Shown: positions 1 to 7,999, counted from the first letter of the stretch. The stretch is 19,579 bases of DNA from an uncultured Prevotella sp. (GCA_945788545.1 CALZMK010000003.1:1-19579), one strand, 5' to 3'. Numbers and translations: made by a program. Notes: generated from the letters alone by a model not told the origin.

Positions 1-2
1 AC

Positions 3-302
3 CCCAACACCACCACCGTCAACGGCACGACCTACGTCAAGCTCAACGGCAAGGGATCATATGCCGGAGCCAGCATATTAGTCCCCCTCACTGGCTACAA
101 AGACGACGACAAAATGGGCGGAGGCGGAGCCGCCTACCTGCAAAGCAGTACGATAGGCATAGCAGGGTCAGAATACAACACCATCTTCGCACTCCAGCTC
201 AGCCCCACCAGCCGGTCCATTCTTGACAGGGCCGGCCGCCGTACAGGCCTCATGGTGCGCCCCGTGAAATACAAAGAAGTAGGACGCACTCCGTTGAACT
301 AA
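3..302 (+). CDS. 3' end of a Bacteroidales surface-type protein (5' end outside window)
   Basis: An open frame runs from the left edge to the TAA at 300-302, giving the last 99 residues of a longer protein. The end is rich in Gly, Ser and Thr, with a GGGGAAYLQSS stretch followed by a FALQLSP segment and a basic RRTGLMVRPVKY tail. This style resembles the C-terminal domain of Bacteroidales major-paralogous-domain or fimbrillin-like surface proteins, but I cannot assign a family firmly. Its last 117 bp (198-314) recur at 9269-9385 with about 11 mismatches, so the gene has or had a second copy. It runs toward the acyltransferase, and the short gap is filled by a palindromic insertion. No start can be chosen because the 5' end lies outside the window. 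Confidence 0.7.
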   Translation, partial: PNTTTVNGTTYVKLNGKGSYAGASILVPLTGYKDDDKMGGGGAAYLQSSTIGIAGSEYNTIFALQLSPTSRSILDRAGRRTGLMVRPVKYKEVGRTPLN

Positions 303-314
303 GGAAAAATTTGC
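198..314 (+). repeat. 117-bp direct repeat, left copy (right copy 9269-9385)
   Basis: Positions 198-314 and 9269-9385 align without gaps over 117 bp with about 11 mismatches counted by eye. They comprise the 3' end of the surface-protein gene and the first bases of its 3' flank, ending at TTGC in both. The pair brackets 9 kb of DNA containing the acyltransferase, the receptor operon and the remnants. Confidence 0.8.
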
Positions 315-318
315 AGAT

Positions 319-411
319 TATTACTGTCCGCTAAACATTTTGAGTTGAATAAAAATTAGGGCTGATTCAAGAGGTTGGACAAGATGTTTTATGGTTTAGC
401 GGACAGTAATA
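319..411. mobile_element. MITE-like 93-bp element with 18-bp terminal inverted repeats
   Basis: The arms at 319-336 and 394-411 are perfect 18-bp inverted repeats (TATTACTGTCCGCTAAAC and its complement) around a 57-bp core with no coding potential of its own. ATT occurs on both sides (317-319 and 411-413), which could be a short target duplication overlapping the arm ends. Length, perfect ends and lack of a transposase fit a non-autonomous insertion element. The right part supplies the stop codon and last residues of the acyltransferase gene. It could also serve as a bidirectional terminator between the two converging genes; a 57-nt loop is long for that. Confidence 0.6.
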
Positions 412-1605
412 TTTCGAAATAGGTCTGCTCAGACCCGTCCTTGCCAATAATTTCTTTCTCAACGGCTCATCATAAAATATGAGGAGAAGAGAAGCAAGAG
501 CAATGGAAGCAAATACGATGGCTACAGGTGTCGCCCACGGAGATGTTCCAAACGGGTGAGCATCACGATTGATCCAGTCGATATAGAGGTAAATCAGAGG
601 ATAATGAACCGCATAGAGAGGATATGACAGTCTGCCGAGATAATTGATGAGGAGATTAGGTCTGCGTCCCCGTGACCAAAGAGCAGTAAACCATACTACG
701 CCCGAAAATGCAAACCCAATGCAACACACCTCATAATAAGGATTGAGGACTCCAAGATTTGGCACGAGAAAAAGGGCGACAAGCACAACAGAAGCTATGG
801 CAAACGGAAGGACAGAAGACAATGCCTTTGCAGAACCAGAACAACACACAGTATTGCATCTCTCTCCAAATAGACGAGCGAGCAGCAGACCCATGGGATA
901 TGCAAAAGACATTCGCAAGAGTCCGCCAAACATATTCAGTAGCCTCGATGACCAGCCCATTGCCACACAGCCGTCAGGTCCCAAGACGCCCACCAGCAAA
1001 AGAGCTACGAAAGCTACAGACACCCAGATCTTGAGTACCTTAGTGGAGAGACGGCGTAGGACAAGAGCATAGAGTATACTACCTATATACTCAAAAAACA
1101 GGGACCAGAAGGGACCATTGAGCGGAAAAGATTCAGTATTGCCGCGTACATCGAGACATGCAGGCGAGGGGAGCATGAGAAGGGAGAGCAATGTGGTGCC
1201 CACGAGGACAGAGGTGGAGACAGAGGAGCCGTCCCACATCACGCACCCCTGCACAATGTAGGCTGCCAGACCAATCACCGTGCCTGCCACGACCATCGGG
1301 TGAAGACGTATCAGACGGCGACACAAGAACTGCCCCACCGACATTCTGCTCCACCGCCCGTCATAAGCATAACCCATCACGAAGCCCGAGAGGATAAAGA
1401 AGAAATCAACCGCGAGAAATCCGTGGAAGAAATTCTGATCCACCAGTTGCGCCTCAACACCCTGAGCCTGTGCCAGCCTCTCAATCTCAAGATTTTGAGA
1501 GAAAGCTATCGCTTCAAACAGATGATACATCAGCACCACCAGAGCCGCCACGCCACGAAGGCCGTCCAACAATTCATATCTAACAGTATTCCCTACCTTT
1601 TCCAT
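367..1605 (-). CDS. Membrane acyltransferase, acyltransferase-3 family (OafA/YrhL-like)
   Basis: A 412-residue polytopic inner-membrane protein. Family members move acyl groups, often acetyl, onto sugars of cell-surface polysaccharides, lipids or peptidoglycan. The diagnostic N-terminal motif is present: YELLDGLRGVAALVVLMYHL, with the Arg and His expected in the active region, followed by FLAVDFFFILSGFVMGYAY and about ten hydrophobic segments. The late YLGRLSYPLYAVHYPL motif also fits. I chose the ATG at 1605 (MEKVGNTV); the frame is open to a TTG at 1617, but the ATG has AAGG a few bases upstream. The natural protein probably ended near LLARTGLSR; the last roughly 14 residues (YYCPLNHKTSCPTS) are encoded inside the palindromic insertion at 319-411. 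The substrate cannot be read from sequence. Confidence 0.9.
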   Translation of the reverse strand: MEKVGNTVRYELLDGLRGVAALVVLMYHLFEAIAFSQNLEIERLAQAQGVEAQLVDQNFFHGFLAVDFFFILSGFVMGYAYDGRWSRMSVGQFLCRRLIRLHPMVVAGTVIGLAAYIVQGCVMWDGSSVSTSVLVGTTLLSLLMLPSPACLDVRGNTESFPLNGPFWSLFFEYIGSILYALVLRRLSTKVLKIWVSVAFVALLLVGVLGPDGCVAMGWSSRLLNMFGGLLRMSFAYPMGLLLARLFGERCNTVCCSGSAKALSSVLPFAIASVVLVALFLVPNLGVLNPYYEVCCIGFAFSGVVWFTALWSRGRRPNLLINYLGRLSYPLYAVHYPLIYLYIDWINRDAHPFGTSPWATPVAIVFASIALASLLLIFYDEPLRKKLLARTGLSRPISKYYCPLNHKTSCPTS

Positions 1606-1674
1606 CAAGCCTTGCAAAATTTATCTACGTTACTACACCCCATAAAATGCCCACAGCAACCCCGACAGACAAGA

Positions 1675-1682
1675 CAAAGATA
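1675..1682 (-). promoter_or_regulatory. Putative Bacteroidetes -7 box for the acyltransferase
   Basis: On the minus strand this reads TATCTTTG, matching TAnnTTTG, about 70 bp before the chosen ATG. No convincing -33 TTTG lies 19-21 bp further upstream. A second match, TACATTTG, lies at 1761-1768 on the same strand, so the active site is uncertain. Confidence 0.4.
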
Positions 1683-1836
1683 GCAATAAAATCCGAGAAA
1701 CACCGTCCCTCCGCAGATTATTTGCCGATTTATAGTTAAACGTACCCGATTTTGTCGAGTCAAATGTAAAACCCTATCATGAATTTATTCCATATAAGTT
1801 TTGGATCAAAAGAAACGCCCGACCACACACACAGTC

Positions 1837-1865
1837 GAAGCCTCTCCTTTTTGGGGAGAGGCTTC
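1837..1865 (-). terminator. Hairpin terminator after the phosphoesterase operon
   Basis: A perfect 11-bp stem (GAAGCCTCTCC at 1837-1847 pairing with 1855-1865) closes a 7-nt loop. It sits 33 bp past the stop codon of the phosphoesterase, in line with the receptor operon. On the minus strand no U run follows immediately, though a pyrimidine-rich stretch comes about 20 nt later. This is acceptable for Bacteroidales terminators but not a textbook case. Confidence 0.65.
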
Positions 1866-1897
1866 ATGACGATGTCTTGTTTGAGACGGTAGCAGTC

Positions 1898-2815
1898 TTA
1901 CTCGCGTGTCTGTCTGACGGAGTGTATCACTTCACCTTTGGCGTTGAGCATATCGAGTTGAATATGGTCATGCGTGCAACTCAGTACGGAGAAGCCTGGC
2001 TGGCCGCTGACGAACTGGCTTCCCTCGACCATATTTACAGTTTCTCGCGCCAGAGAGCCTGAGGTATTGACCACGTAGTCTATCTTGCTGCCACGGGGCT
2101 TGATGTGCTGGAAGTTGTGGATATGTCCGCAGATATACATGTTGACCTTGTACCGGCGCAGTATCGGGTCTACGCGTCTCTGCATGTCGAGCCGCTCGGA
2201 TTCTGACTTGGGAGTATCGGCATATATAGGATGGTGACCTACTACCACCACCCAGTCTTCGCGGGCACTGAGGAGCTCCTTGTCTAACCATGCGAGCTGG
2301 GCTTCGATGTCCTGTGAAGTAACAGACGGGTAGTCGACACTGTCGGTATGGTATTTGTCTATAAGAGGGGTGGTGTCGATAAAGACTACTCTGAGCGACG
2401 TGCTGTCGTCCTGAAATACCTTGCTGTAATAGCGCGACGGCATCTGCCAGCGACGGCTCAGGCTGGAATAGTCCATGACAGCCTGAGTGTTGCCGCGATA
2501 CTCGTGATTACCCAAGATTGGATACCAAGGCACCTGAAGCTCGGGGTGACAGTATATGAGCTCGTAGTTGGTCATCCACAACGGGTCGTTGGCACTCTCG
2601 ATACCCATATAGTGATGAGTGTCTCCCAGGGCAAGAACGGCTTCTATGTCGTCTGTTTCCGCCACCTTGCCCATGAGTGCGGCTATGGGCTTTTGGTAGT
2701 ATGCTCCATTGCGCCCGAGGTCGCTGGCTACCATCAGTCTGATTTGTGCGCCGGCAGATATGGAGGCGAGACACAGAAGTATGACGACGGCTATTGTATA
2801 TGTTTGCTGTTTCAT
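1898..2815 (-). CDS. Secreted purple-acid-phosphatase-like (TRAP/ACP5-type) metallophosphoesterase
   Basis: The 305-residue protein has a signal peptide (residues 1-23, cleavage after SAGA or nearby) and is otherwise one calcineurin-like phosphoesterase domain. Metal-ligand motifs appear in order: D32 (SDLG), D65 (LGDTHHYMG), N103-H104 (GNHEY), H194 (GHHP), H231 and H233 (GHIHNFQH). Conserved stretches such as VPWYPILGNHEY, SRRWQMPSRYY and LSAREDWVVVVGHHP align by eye with mammalian tartrate-resistant acid phosphatase. The usual iron-binding Tyr three residues after the second Asp is His68 here, with a Tyr one position later. The likely reaction is hydrolysis of phosphate monoesters in the periplasm or at the surface. 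It begins 9 bp after the beta-helix lipoprotein gene, so it is the last gene of the receptor operon. Confidence 0.9.
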   Translation of the reverse strand: MKQQTYTIAVVILLCLASISAGAQIRLMVASDLGRNGAYYQKPIAALMGKVAETDDIEAVLALGDTHHYMGIESANDPLWMTNYELIYCHPELQVPWYPILGNHEYRGNTQAVMDYSSLSRRWQMPSRYYSKVFQDDSTSLRVVFIDTTPLIDKYHTDSVDYPSVTSQDIEAQLAWLDKELLSAREDWVVVVGHHPIYADTPKSESERLDMQRRVDPILRRYKVNMYICGHIHNFQHIKPRGSKIDYVVNTSGSLARETVNMVEGSQFVSGQPGFSVLSCTHDHIQLDMLNAKGEVIHSVRQTRE

Positions 2816-2824
2816 GGAAATGAG

Positions 2825-4213
2825 TTATTTTGTGCCGAGAGCACCGTAGTGTGACTCGGGTGTAGGTGATACATACTTCTTGGTACCGATGGTCAGTCCG
2901 CCTGCAAAATATGGATTTACAGTGCCGTTTGCTCCTCTCAGTGCCGGTGAGGAGGGAGTGAGGTGGAAGTCCCATGACTGGTCGTAGAGGTAGGCGGTGA
3001 GAGACACGCTGTTGATGTCAAAGCCTTCAAAGCCTGGATCAAGCAGATTGTCTTTAGTTGATATGAGACTGTGGGTATCAACGTCAGGACTGTAGTTCTT
3101 GTTGCTCTGGTTGTACCCCTCGGCAGGTGTGGACACTGTGGCCTCGCCTGTCAGCGGTGTGGTCTGCGAGCCTGCTGCATAGAAGTTGTAGTCTATGACA
3201 GACTTGTCGTCATAGCCGCCGTCGGTCTTGTTGGGGTCGGTATACTTGGGAGTCATTGCTCTGAACTTGCAGTTGATCATAAGGTTGTTGACAACGTTGA
3301 CAAGAGCGTTCTTCTCGACGTATATGCAGCCGCCCTTCTCTCCGTCACGACGCCACCCTGCGTTGATTATAGTATTGTTGTAGGCATTGACGAGCAGTTG
3401 GCTGCGTGTCTCGCTCTGGCCAGAGGAAGAGAGCTTGAGTCCGTTGGTGTTGGGCGAGAACATGATATTGCCTGCGATGTCGGCCTTAACTCCTGCTTTC
3501 ATATTGACGGCCTCGGCTCCAGTGTATCCGTTGGCCACGAAAGTGTTGTGGGTTACGATACAGTTGCCTCCCATCATGTAGATGCCGTCCGACGCACCGT
3601 TTCTTATCACGCTGTTGGTCAGGGCGTACCTGCCGGAAATGTTTGTCATAGTTATCTGGGGGTACATGTCATCGCCTGCGGTGTATATGCCTGCAGTGGC
3701 TGCTGGCGAACCCTCGATGACCTGGGCTCCAGTATATTCTATGATGACGTGGTCGAGTGCCATCTCCTGACAGGATTCGTATGCTACGATTCCTCCCCAA
3801 AGACCCTTGAAAGTGTTGCTCTGTGTCCTTGACGCTGGCGCCACGCTGAAGGTGACAGGCTTCTCCTCGCTGCCTTGCACGTACAGATTGCCTTTGACGG
3901 AGATTTCTATGGGCAAGTGATTGACTCCGACCCCGTTTTCACTCACGATTATTGTCACACCCTCCTCGATGGTGAGGGTCTTGCCTTCGGGGATGACCAA
4001 ATGGCGGTCGAGGTTGATGGTCTGTCCAGCAGTCCATACGCCAGAGACAATCATCTCCGTGTCTGTAAGCTTCTGGTCTACACTGCTCGTCGGCTCATTT
4101 CCACTTTCGTTGCCAGTCTCGCCGCTGGCATCGTTGTTGCTGCACGAAACGGATAGCAGTCCTATAACTGCTACTGATGCTAATAGTAATCTTGTCTTCA
4201 TGAATGTAAACAT
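2825..4213 (-). CDS. Right-handed beta-helix surface lipoprotein
   Basis: A 462-residue lipoprotein. The signal is MKTRLLLASVAVIGLLSVSC with a lipobox ending at Cys24, followed by SNND and an acidic Gly/Ser/Asn linker; such acidic residues after the Cys are often seen in Bacteroidetes lipoproteins exported to the cell surface. The body shows repeated short strand motifs with Asn/Gly turns (LTIEEGVTIIV, ALDHVIIEYTGAQ, ALTNSVIRNGASDGIYMMGG, CIVTHNTFVANGYTG), typical of parallel beta-helix (pectate-lyase-like) folds. The first ATG gives MFTFMKTR; the second ATG at 4201 gives a cleaner signal peptide and may be the true start. It sits 29 bp after the TonB receptor and 9 bp before the phosphoesterase. 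A surface binding or glycan-active role is likely; no catalytic residues could be identified. Confidence 0.85.
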   Translation of the reverse strand: MFTFMKTRLLLASVAVIGLLSVSCSNNDASGETGNESGNEPTSSVDQKLTDTEMIVSGVWTAGQTINLDRHLVIPEGKTLTIEEGVTIIVSENGVGVNHLPIEISVKGNLYVQGSEEKPVTFSVAPASRTQSNTFKGLWGGIVAYESCQEMALDHVIIEYTGAQVIEGSPAATAGIYTAGDDMYPQITMTNISGRYALTNSVIRNGASDGIYMMGGNCIVTHNTFVANGYTGAEAVNMKAGVKADIAGNIMFSPNTNGLKLSSSGQSETRSQLLVNAYNNTIINAGWRRDGEKGGCIYVEKNALVNVVNNLMINCKFRAMTPKYTDPNKTDGGYDDKSVIDYNFYAAGSQTTPLTGEATVSTPAEGYNQSNKNYSPDVDTHSLISTKDNLLDPGFEGFDINSVSLTAYLYDQSWDFHLTPSSPALRGANGTVNPYFAGGLTIGTKKYVSPTPESHYGALGTK

Positions 4214-4242
4214 GTTTTTTTGAGTTGATTATATGTTTTACT

Positions 4243-6888
4243 TTATAACTTGTACCTTACTCCTATCATTATTGTCTGACCGTATCTCTCCTCTCTCTCC
4301 AGAATGTTGCCGTGGTATCGGGGGAAGTCTGTCACGTTTTCTGTATGAGGACCATTCTGGATATATCTGATGAGCGGCAGATTAATCAGGTTGGTAGCCT
4401 TGAGGTATAGTTCTATGCCGCAACGCCATGATTTCTCAGCCGAGAGCTCCATGCGGAAATACTCGTTTTCCCAAATGTCATTGTCGTACCAGTTGGATAT
4501 GTCTGCGAGCCTCTTGCTGATAAAGCTGCCTGTAATCTGAGCATTCAGTCCATGCCTGGTATTCCTGAACAGGAGAGAGAGGTTGGCTACATGGGCAGCC
4601 TGTCCGTACAGTGGTCTTGACTGTGTAAGGGTCACTATATCATTGCCTTGCATGGCGCGTTTGTCTGTGACGATGCGCGAGTGGGTGAACGTGTAGTTGC
4701 ACTTGACGCCGAACCACCTGAAATACTTCAGTACGTCTATCTCTACGCCAGTATTGTTGGCTGTACCGAAATTCAAAGGAGTATAGTACGTATCCTGCCC
4801 CTCGTTGATGAGTCCGTACTCTATGGGGTTGAGCAAGTGTTTGTAGAAGACACCGACCATGACCTGCTCGGTGGATTTGGGAAAGAATTCCCAGCGCAAG
4901 TCTACATTGTCGCTGATGGTGTGCTGCAAGTCGGGGTTGCCTTTCTCCTTGTAGTCCTCATTGATTATGGTATATGGAACTATCTCGAAGAAGCTGGGAC
5001 GGTTAGTGGCTCTCGCATAACTGAGATGGAGGTTCATCTTAGAGGTCAGATGATATTTGAGATGCAAGTCGGGCAGCAGATCCCAATAAGTCTGGTTGCC
5101 TTCTCCCTGTGTGCTGCGCGGATACTTCAGCACATAGCCTTGGTTGGTGTGCTCGGCTCTGAGTCCTCCGGTTATGTCCAGGGCTCCGACATTGTATGTA
5201 GCCATGGCGTAGAGGGCTCCTATGCGCTCTATGGCATCGTAGTTGAGAGGGTCTCCTACATTGCCATATTCCCGGGGTGCAAGGTCTATCTGGTCAAAGT
5301 TGTCCCAGTCCGTACCGTATGTCTGGTATGATTCCGTTCCAGTTGCACTGTCGAAAGTGTACTCGTTGAAGAAAGATTCTCTTTTCTTGTCACGATACAT
5401 TCCACCTGCTTTCAGAGAGAGACAATCCGCAGGACGATAAGTCAGATTCAGATAGCCTGCCCAGTCGCGGTCCGAATTATGCTCCCAGCGTCTGAGAGCA
5501 GCCTTGTTGGTCTGTATATGGTTGCCCTGCAGGTATATCTGGGTATTGTCGGGCGTACGGTTGTGGGCAATGGAGAATACACCCTTCCAGTCTATCTTCA
5601 GCTTGTCTCGGACAAGTGAGTGCTCGCCAGACAAGGTACTGTTGAAAATGTCCTGGCGGTTGTGTTTCATCCTGATGTCCGCAGTCTGCTCGGAAAGAGA
5701 AGTCCTCACCTGGTCATCTCCGATTGCCATATAGCCATTGTACCACGTGAGTTTGTGCCGCTGATTGATACTGTAGTCAATTTTGGAATGAAGCGCAAGT
5801 CGCTGTATGTAGTCAGAATATGTACGATAGGCAATATCGCCTGACGATTTCGTATAGTCATAGTAATCCATATTCTTGCCGCGGTGCATATTCTGATAAG
5901 TAGCCGAGACGAGAAAACCTATTCTGTCGCCATATACCCTGTCGCCATACGACAATGATGCTGTAACATCGGGACACGGTCTGTGCGAGGTGACATGCAA
6001 GGGACGCCGGTCAAAATCTGCCGGAGAGACCTTGTTGCTGCCTATGTTCCCTTTTATTTCATCGGGGGATTTTGCCGATATGCTACCATAATCAAAAGAG
6101 AGAAAGTCACGGTTGAAATACAGAGCATTATAACCCGTAGAGAGATTGGCAGCAAGCATTCGTCGAGACGGAGCATCCTTCATTACGAGATTGACCGCTC
6201 CACCTATGCCGTCACCTTCGAGTTCGGCCGTCAGCGACTTATTGACCTCAATGCGTGACAGTATCTCCGAAGGGAACAGATCGAGAGGCACAAAACGATT
6301 CTTGTTGTCCGGACTCGGTATCTTCACACCGTTTACCAGCGTGTAATTATATCGCTTGTCCATACCTCTGAGGATAGCATACTGTCCCTCACCCGAGGAG
6401 TTGCGCTCCACGGTCACACCCGACATTCTCTGTATGATGTTGCCCACGGTAATGTCAGGAGCAAGCTCCATTGCCCTTGACCCCAACACATTGACTACGT
6501 TTGCCGCATTGCGCTCGATTTCGATAGCTTTGGCTTCGGTGCTTCCGTTATAGTTTGACACCACCACCACCTCTGACAGACTTCGGGCATCCTCACGCAT
6601 CAAGACGTTCAACTCCGTACCGCTGTAAGCCATCTCCAAAGGCACGTACCCTATGTACGAAAAACACAGCACCGGCCTGTCCTCGCGCGTCTTCAGTGCA
6701 AACGTACCATCAAGCCCCGTCCTGGCACACTCTTCGGTACGCCCCCTGACATACACTGCCACACCGATAAGAGGCTCGCCACTGATTGAATCCGAGACCA
6801 CACCCTTAATCTCATTGCTGACGGATTGAGCACATGCCGGCAAGACAGCCTGCAAGCATAAAAACAACACAACTAAATACCTACACAT
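4243..6888 (-). CDS. TonB-dependent outer-membrane receptor with carboxypeptidase-regulatory-like domain
   Basis: An outer-membrane beta-barrel importer powered by TonB. From the ATG at 6888 the signal peptide is MCRYLVVLFLCLQAVLPACAQ, followed by a CarboxypepD_reg-like domain (IKGVVSDSISGEPLIGVAVYV to about residue 100). Next comes a likely TonB box (LSEVVVVS) and a plug with ITVGNIIQRMSGVTVERNSSG, YAILRGMDKRYNYTLVNGVKI and the GDGIGGAVNLVMKDAP motif. The barrel ends in a terminal strand with IMIGVRYKL. An earlier ATG pair at 6915-6918 would add ten residues, but a promoter -7 box ends only 12 bp before it, leaving almost no leader, so 6888 is preferred. No SusD partner is adjacent; the operon instead carries a beta-helix lipoprotein and a phosphoesterase. 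The substrate is unknown; a phosphorylated ligand is an inference from the operon. Confidence 0.92.
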   Translation of the reverse strand: MCRYLVVLFLCLQAVLPACAQSVSNEIKGVVSDSISGEPLIGVAVYVRGRTEECARTGLDGTFALKTREDRPVLCFSYIGYVPLEMAYSGTELNVLMREDARSLSEVVVVSNYNGSTEAKAIEIERNAANVVNVLGSRAMELAPDITVGNIIQRMSGVTVERNSSGEGQYAILRGMDKRYNYTLVNGVKIPSPDNKNRFVPLDLFPSEILSRIEVNKSLTAELEGDGIGGAVNLVMKDAPSRRMLAANLSTGYNALYFNRDFLSFDYGSISAKSPDEIKGNIGSNKVSPADFDRRPLHVTSHRPCPDVTASLSYGDRVYGDRIGFLVSATYQNMHRGKNMDYYDYTKSSGDIAYRTYSDYIQRLALHSKIDYSINQRHKLTWYNGYMAIGDDQVRTSLSEQTADIRMKHNRQDIFNSTLSGEHSLVRDKLKIDWKGVFSIAHNRTPDNTQIYLQGNHIQTNKAALRRWEHNSDRDWAGYLNLTYRPADCLSLKAGGMYRDKKRESFFNEYTFDSATGTESYQTYGTDWDNFDQIDLAPREYGNVGDPLNYDAIERIGALYAMATYNVGALDITGGLRAEHTNQGYVLKYPRSTQGEGNQTYWDLLPDLHLKYHLTSKMNLHLSYARATNRPSFFEIVPYTIINEDYKEKGNPDLQHTISDNVDLRWEFFPKSTEQVMVGVFYKHLLNPIEYGLINEGQDTYYTPLNFGTANNTGVEIDVLKYFRWFGVKCNYTFTHSRIVTDKRAMQGNDIVTLTQSRPLYGQAAHVANLSLLFRNTRHGLNAQITGSFISKRLADISNWYDNDIWENEYFRMELSAEKSWRCGIELYLKATNLINLPLIRYIQNGPHTENVTDFPRYHGNILEREERYGQTIMIGVRYKL

Positions 6889-6929
6889 ATAATATATATA
6901 ACATTTGTCATACATCATTTTTCTCGCTG

Positions 6930-6937
6930 CAAAAGTA
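6930..6937 (-). promoter_or_regulatory. Putative -7 box of the receptor operon
   Basis: The minus strand reads TACTTTTG, a full match to TAnnTTTG, placing transcription initiation around 6920-6924. No TTTG is visible at the -33 spacing. The position argues for translation starting at the ATG at 6888 and not at 6918. Confidence 0.5.
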
Positions 6938-6981
6938 CAGAATGACTGTTACATTGTGATGTCATAAATGTTACGTTGGTA

Positions 6982-7500
6982 TTAAAGTCCTGTAAGATCA
7001 AACTTATATACTTTCTCTTCTGTCTGGGTTTGTTCGAGAAAACTTATCATGTAGATGGGATAGTAAACAACTCTCCCCTTTGTCTGTACATTCTCCCCAC
7101 AGAACACATAAGCCATTGGGACAGCATATTCTTCATTTTCCATCACGTTGGAAAGTGCATTATGCCGTTCATAGTCTTTACCAGACTTGACCTCTATCGG
7201 CAGCATCTTACCAGCATACTCAACCACAAAGTCCAACTCTCCTTGCTTTTTGCTGTTGAAATAGTATAGTGAATGTTGCTGTGCTTCAGAGAAACCATGT
7301 GCATACAGTTCCTGGGTAACAAGGTTTTCAAAAACAGAGCCAAAATTGATGTTCGGATTCGGACAGAGCATTCTGGTTTGAATGTTTCCTCCATACATGG
7401 CAGCAAGCAGCCCTACGTCGTTGAGGAAAAGCTTGAACAGGTTTCGCTGTTTGTTCAACAGCAGAGGGACTCGCGGCTCCTCGAAAACACCTGAAAATAG
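6982..7500 (-). pseudogene. 5'-truncated AAA-ATPase remnant, DUF4143 C-terminal part
   Basis: The frame encodes the C-terminal part of a DUF4143-type ATPase, a family of roughly 370-450 residues with an N-terminal P-loop domain. Visible signatures are EEPRVPLLLN, LFKLFLNDVGLLAAMYG, GSVFENLVTQELYA and the PD-(D/E)XK-like core FNSKKQGELDFVVEY with LPIEVKSGKD. About 170 residues remain; the Walker-containing half is gone. The frame stays open without an ATG into the inverted-repeat element starting at 7505, where homology seems to stop. The only in-frame early start is a TTG at 7458 inside a conserved motif, so this is a remnant and not a small gene. It lies just upstream of the receptor promoter and is not obviously linked to it. 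Confidence 0.75.
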
Positions 7501-7504
7501 TAGG

Positions 7505-7637
7505 GAAAAAGCAAATGCTTGAGTTATGGAATTAACTTTTAAGATTTGGAGAGTTAAAGTTAAGGTTACAATTAAAATAACCTTCTAATTCAAAAGGTGG
7601 GCGAAATAGGACTTCGCCCACCTACATTTGCTTTTTC
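7505..7637. repeat. 133-bp segment bounded by 13-bp inverted repeats with nested hairpins
   Basis: GAAAAAGCAAATG (7505-7517) is perfectly complementary to 7625-7637. Nested inside are TTAACTTT/AAAGTTAA arms around 7530-7561, AAGGTTA/TAACCTT arms around 7562-7583, and a strong hairpin at 7595-7623. There is no coding capacity. Size and ends suggest a MITE-like element that cut the DUF4143 gene. No clear target duplication could be made out. Confidence 0.5.
7595..7623. terminator. Strong 11-bp hairpin, terminator-like
   Basis: AGGTGGGCGAA (7595-7605) pairs perfectly with 7613-7623 around a 7-nt loop. On the plus strand a T-rich stretch (CATTTGCTTTTTC) follows closely. It lies inside the 133-bp inverted-repeat segment, so it may belong to the element and not to a neighbouring transcript. 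Confidence 0.45.
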
Positions 7638-7999
7638 ATCGCAAAGTTATGCCTTTTTTCTAAATAAAGTTACCCATTATTGATATTTTATTGGTATATT
7701 GATATTTTTTAACAATATACAGAATTAATAATGCAGGCCGTACAGTTGACACTTTTTGATCGACAAAAAAAATCGCAGTCAGCCTTAGCCAGCGCGACTA
7801 TATATATTAGGGGCAGTCGTAAAATTAAATTAAAAAAATACAATCAGTCCGTTGTATTTTTAATTTAATTTTACGACTGCCCCTATCTTATTATTCTTTG
7901 TTTCCAAAAAGAAAACAAAAAAGAATCAAAACGCTGTAAACCAGTAATATAAATAAAAATCACTTTCTTTTCTTTTTCTTTTCTTTTTTTTTTGCCACA
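7638..7999. other. AT-rich gene-free stretch with a palindromic element and a pyrimidine tract
   Basis: I see no coding frame here. The stretch holds the TA-flanked palindrome at 7808-7885 and a pure pyrimidine run at 7963-7993, right before the stop codon of the truncated regulator gene. Base composition is much more AT-rich than the receptor operon on the left. Confidence 0.7.
7808..7885. mobile_element. TA-flanked near-perfect palindrome, candidate Tc1/mariner- or IS630-type MITE
   Basis: The arms 7810-7843 and 7852-7883 are complementary apart from two extra A residues in the left arm, with an 8-nt loop. They begin and end in GGGGCAGTCG and its complement. A TA dinucleotide stands directly outside each end (7808-7809 and 7884-7885), as expected for elements that duplicate a TA target. 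The terminal sequence resembles that of the element interrupting the amidase at 19528 (GGGATAGTCG), matching about 13 of the first 17 bases. A role as a bidirectional terminator is an alternative. Confidence 0.55.

Noticed and set aside
3071..3832. Long plus-strand frame of 253 codons opposite the beta-helix lipoprotein
   Set aside because: It is antisense to a gene with clear signal peptide and fold pattern; its translation is a Val/Gly-rich low-complexity text without motifs.
4648..5331. Plus-strand frame of 227 codons opposite the TonB receptor
   Set aside because: Antisense shadow of a well-supported receptor gene, with no promoter or recognisable domain.
7810..7883. Simple bidirectional terminator
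   Set aside because: Possible, but neither flank has a gene end close by except the truncated regulator, and TA flanks with ends like those at 19528 favour a mobile element.
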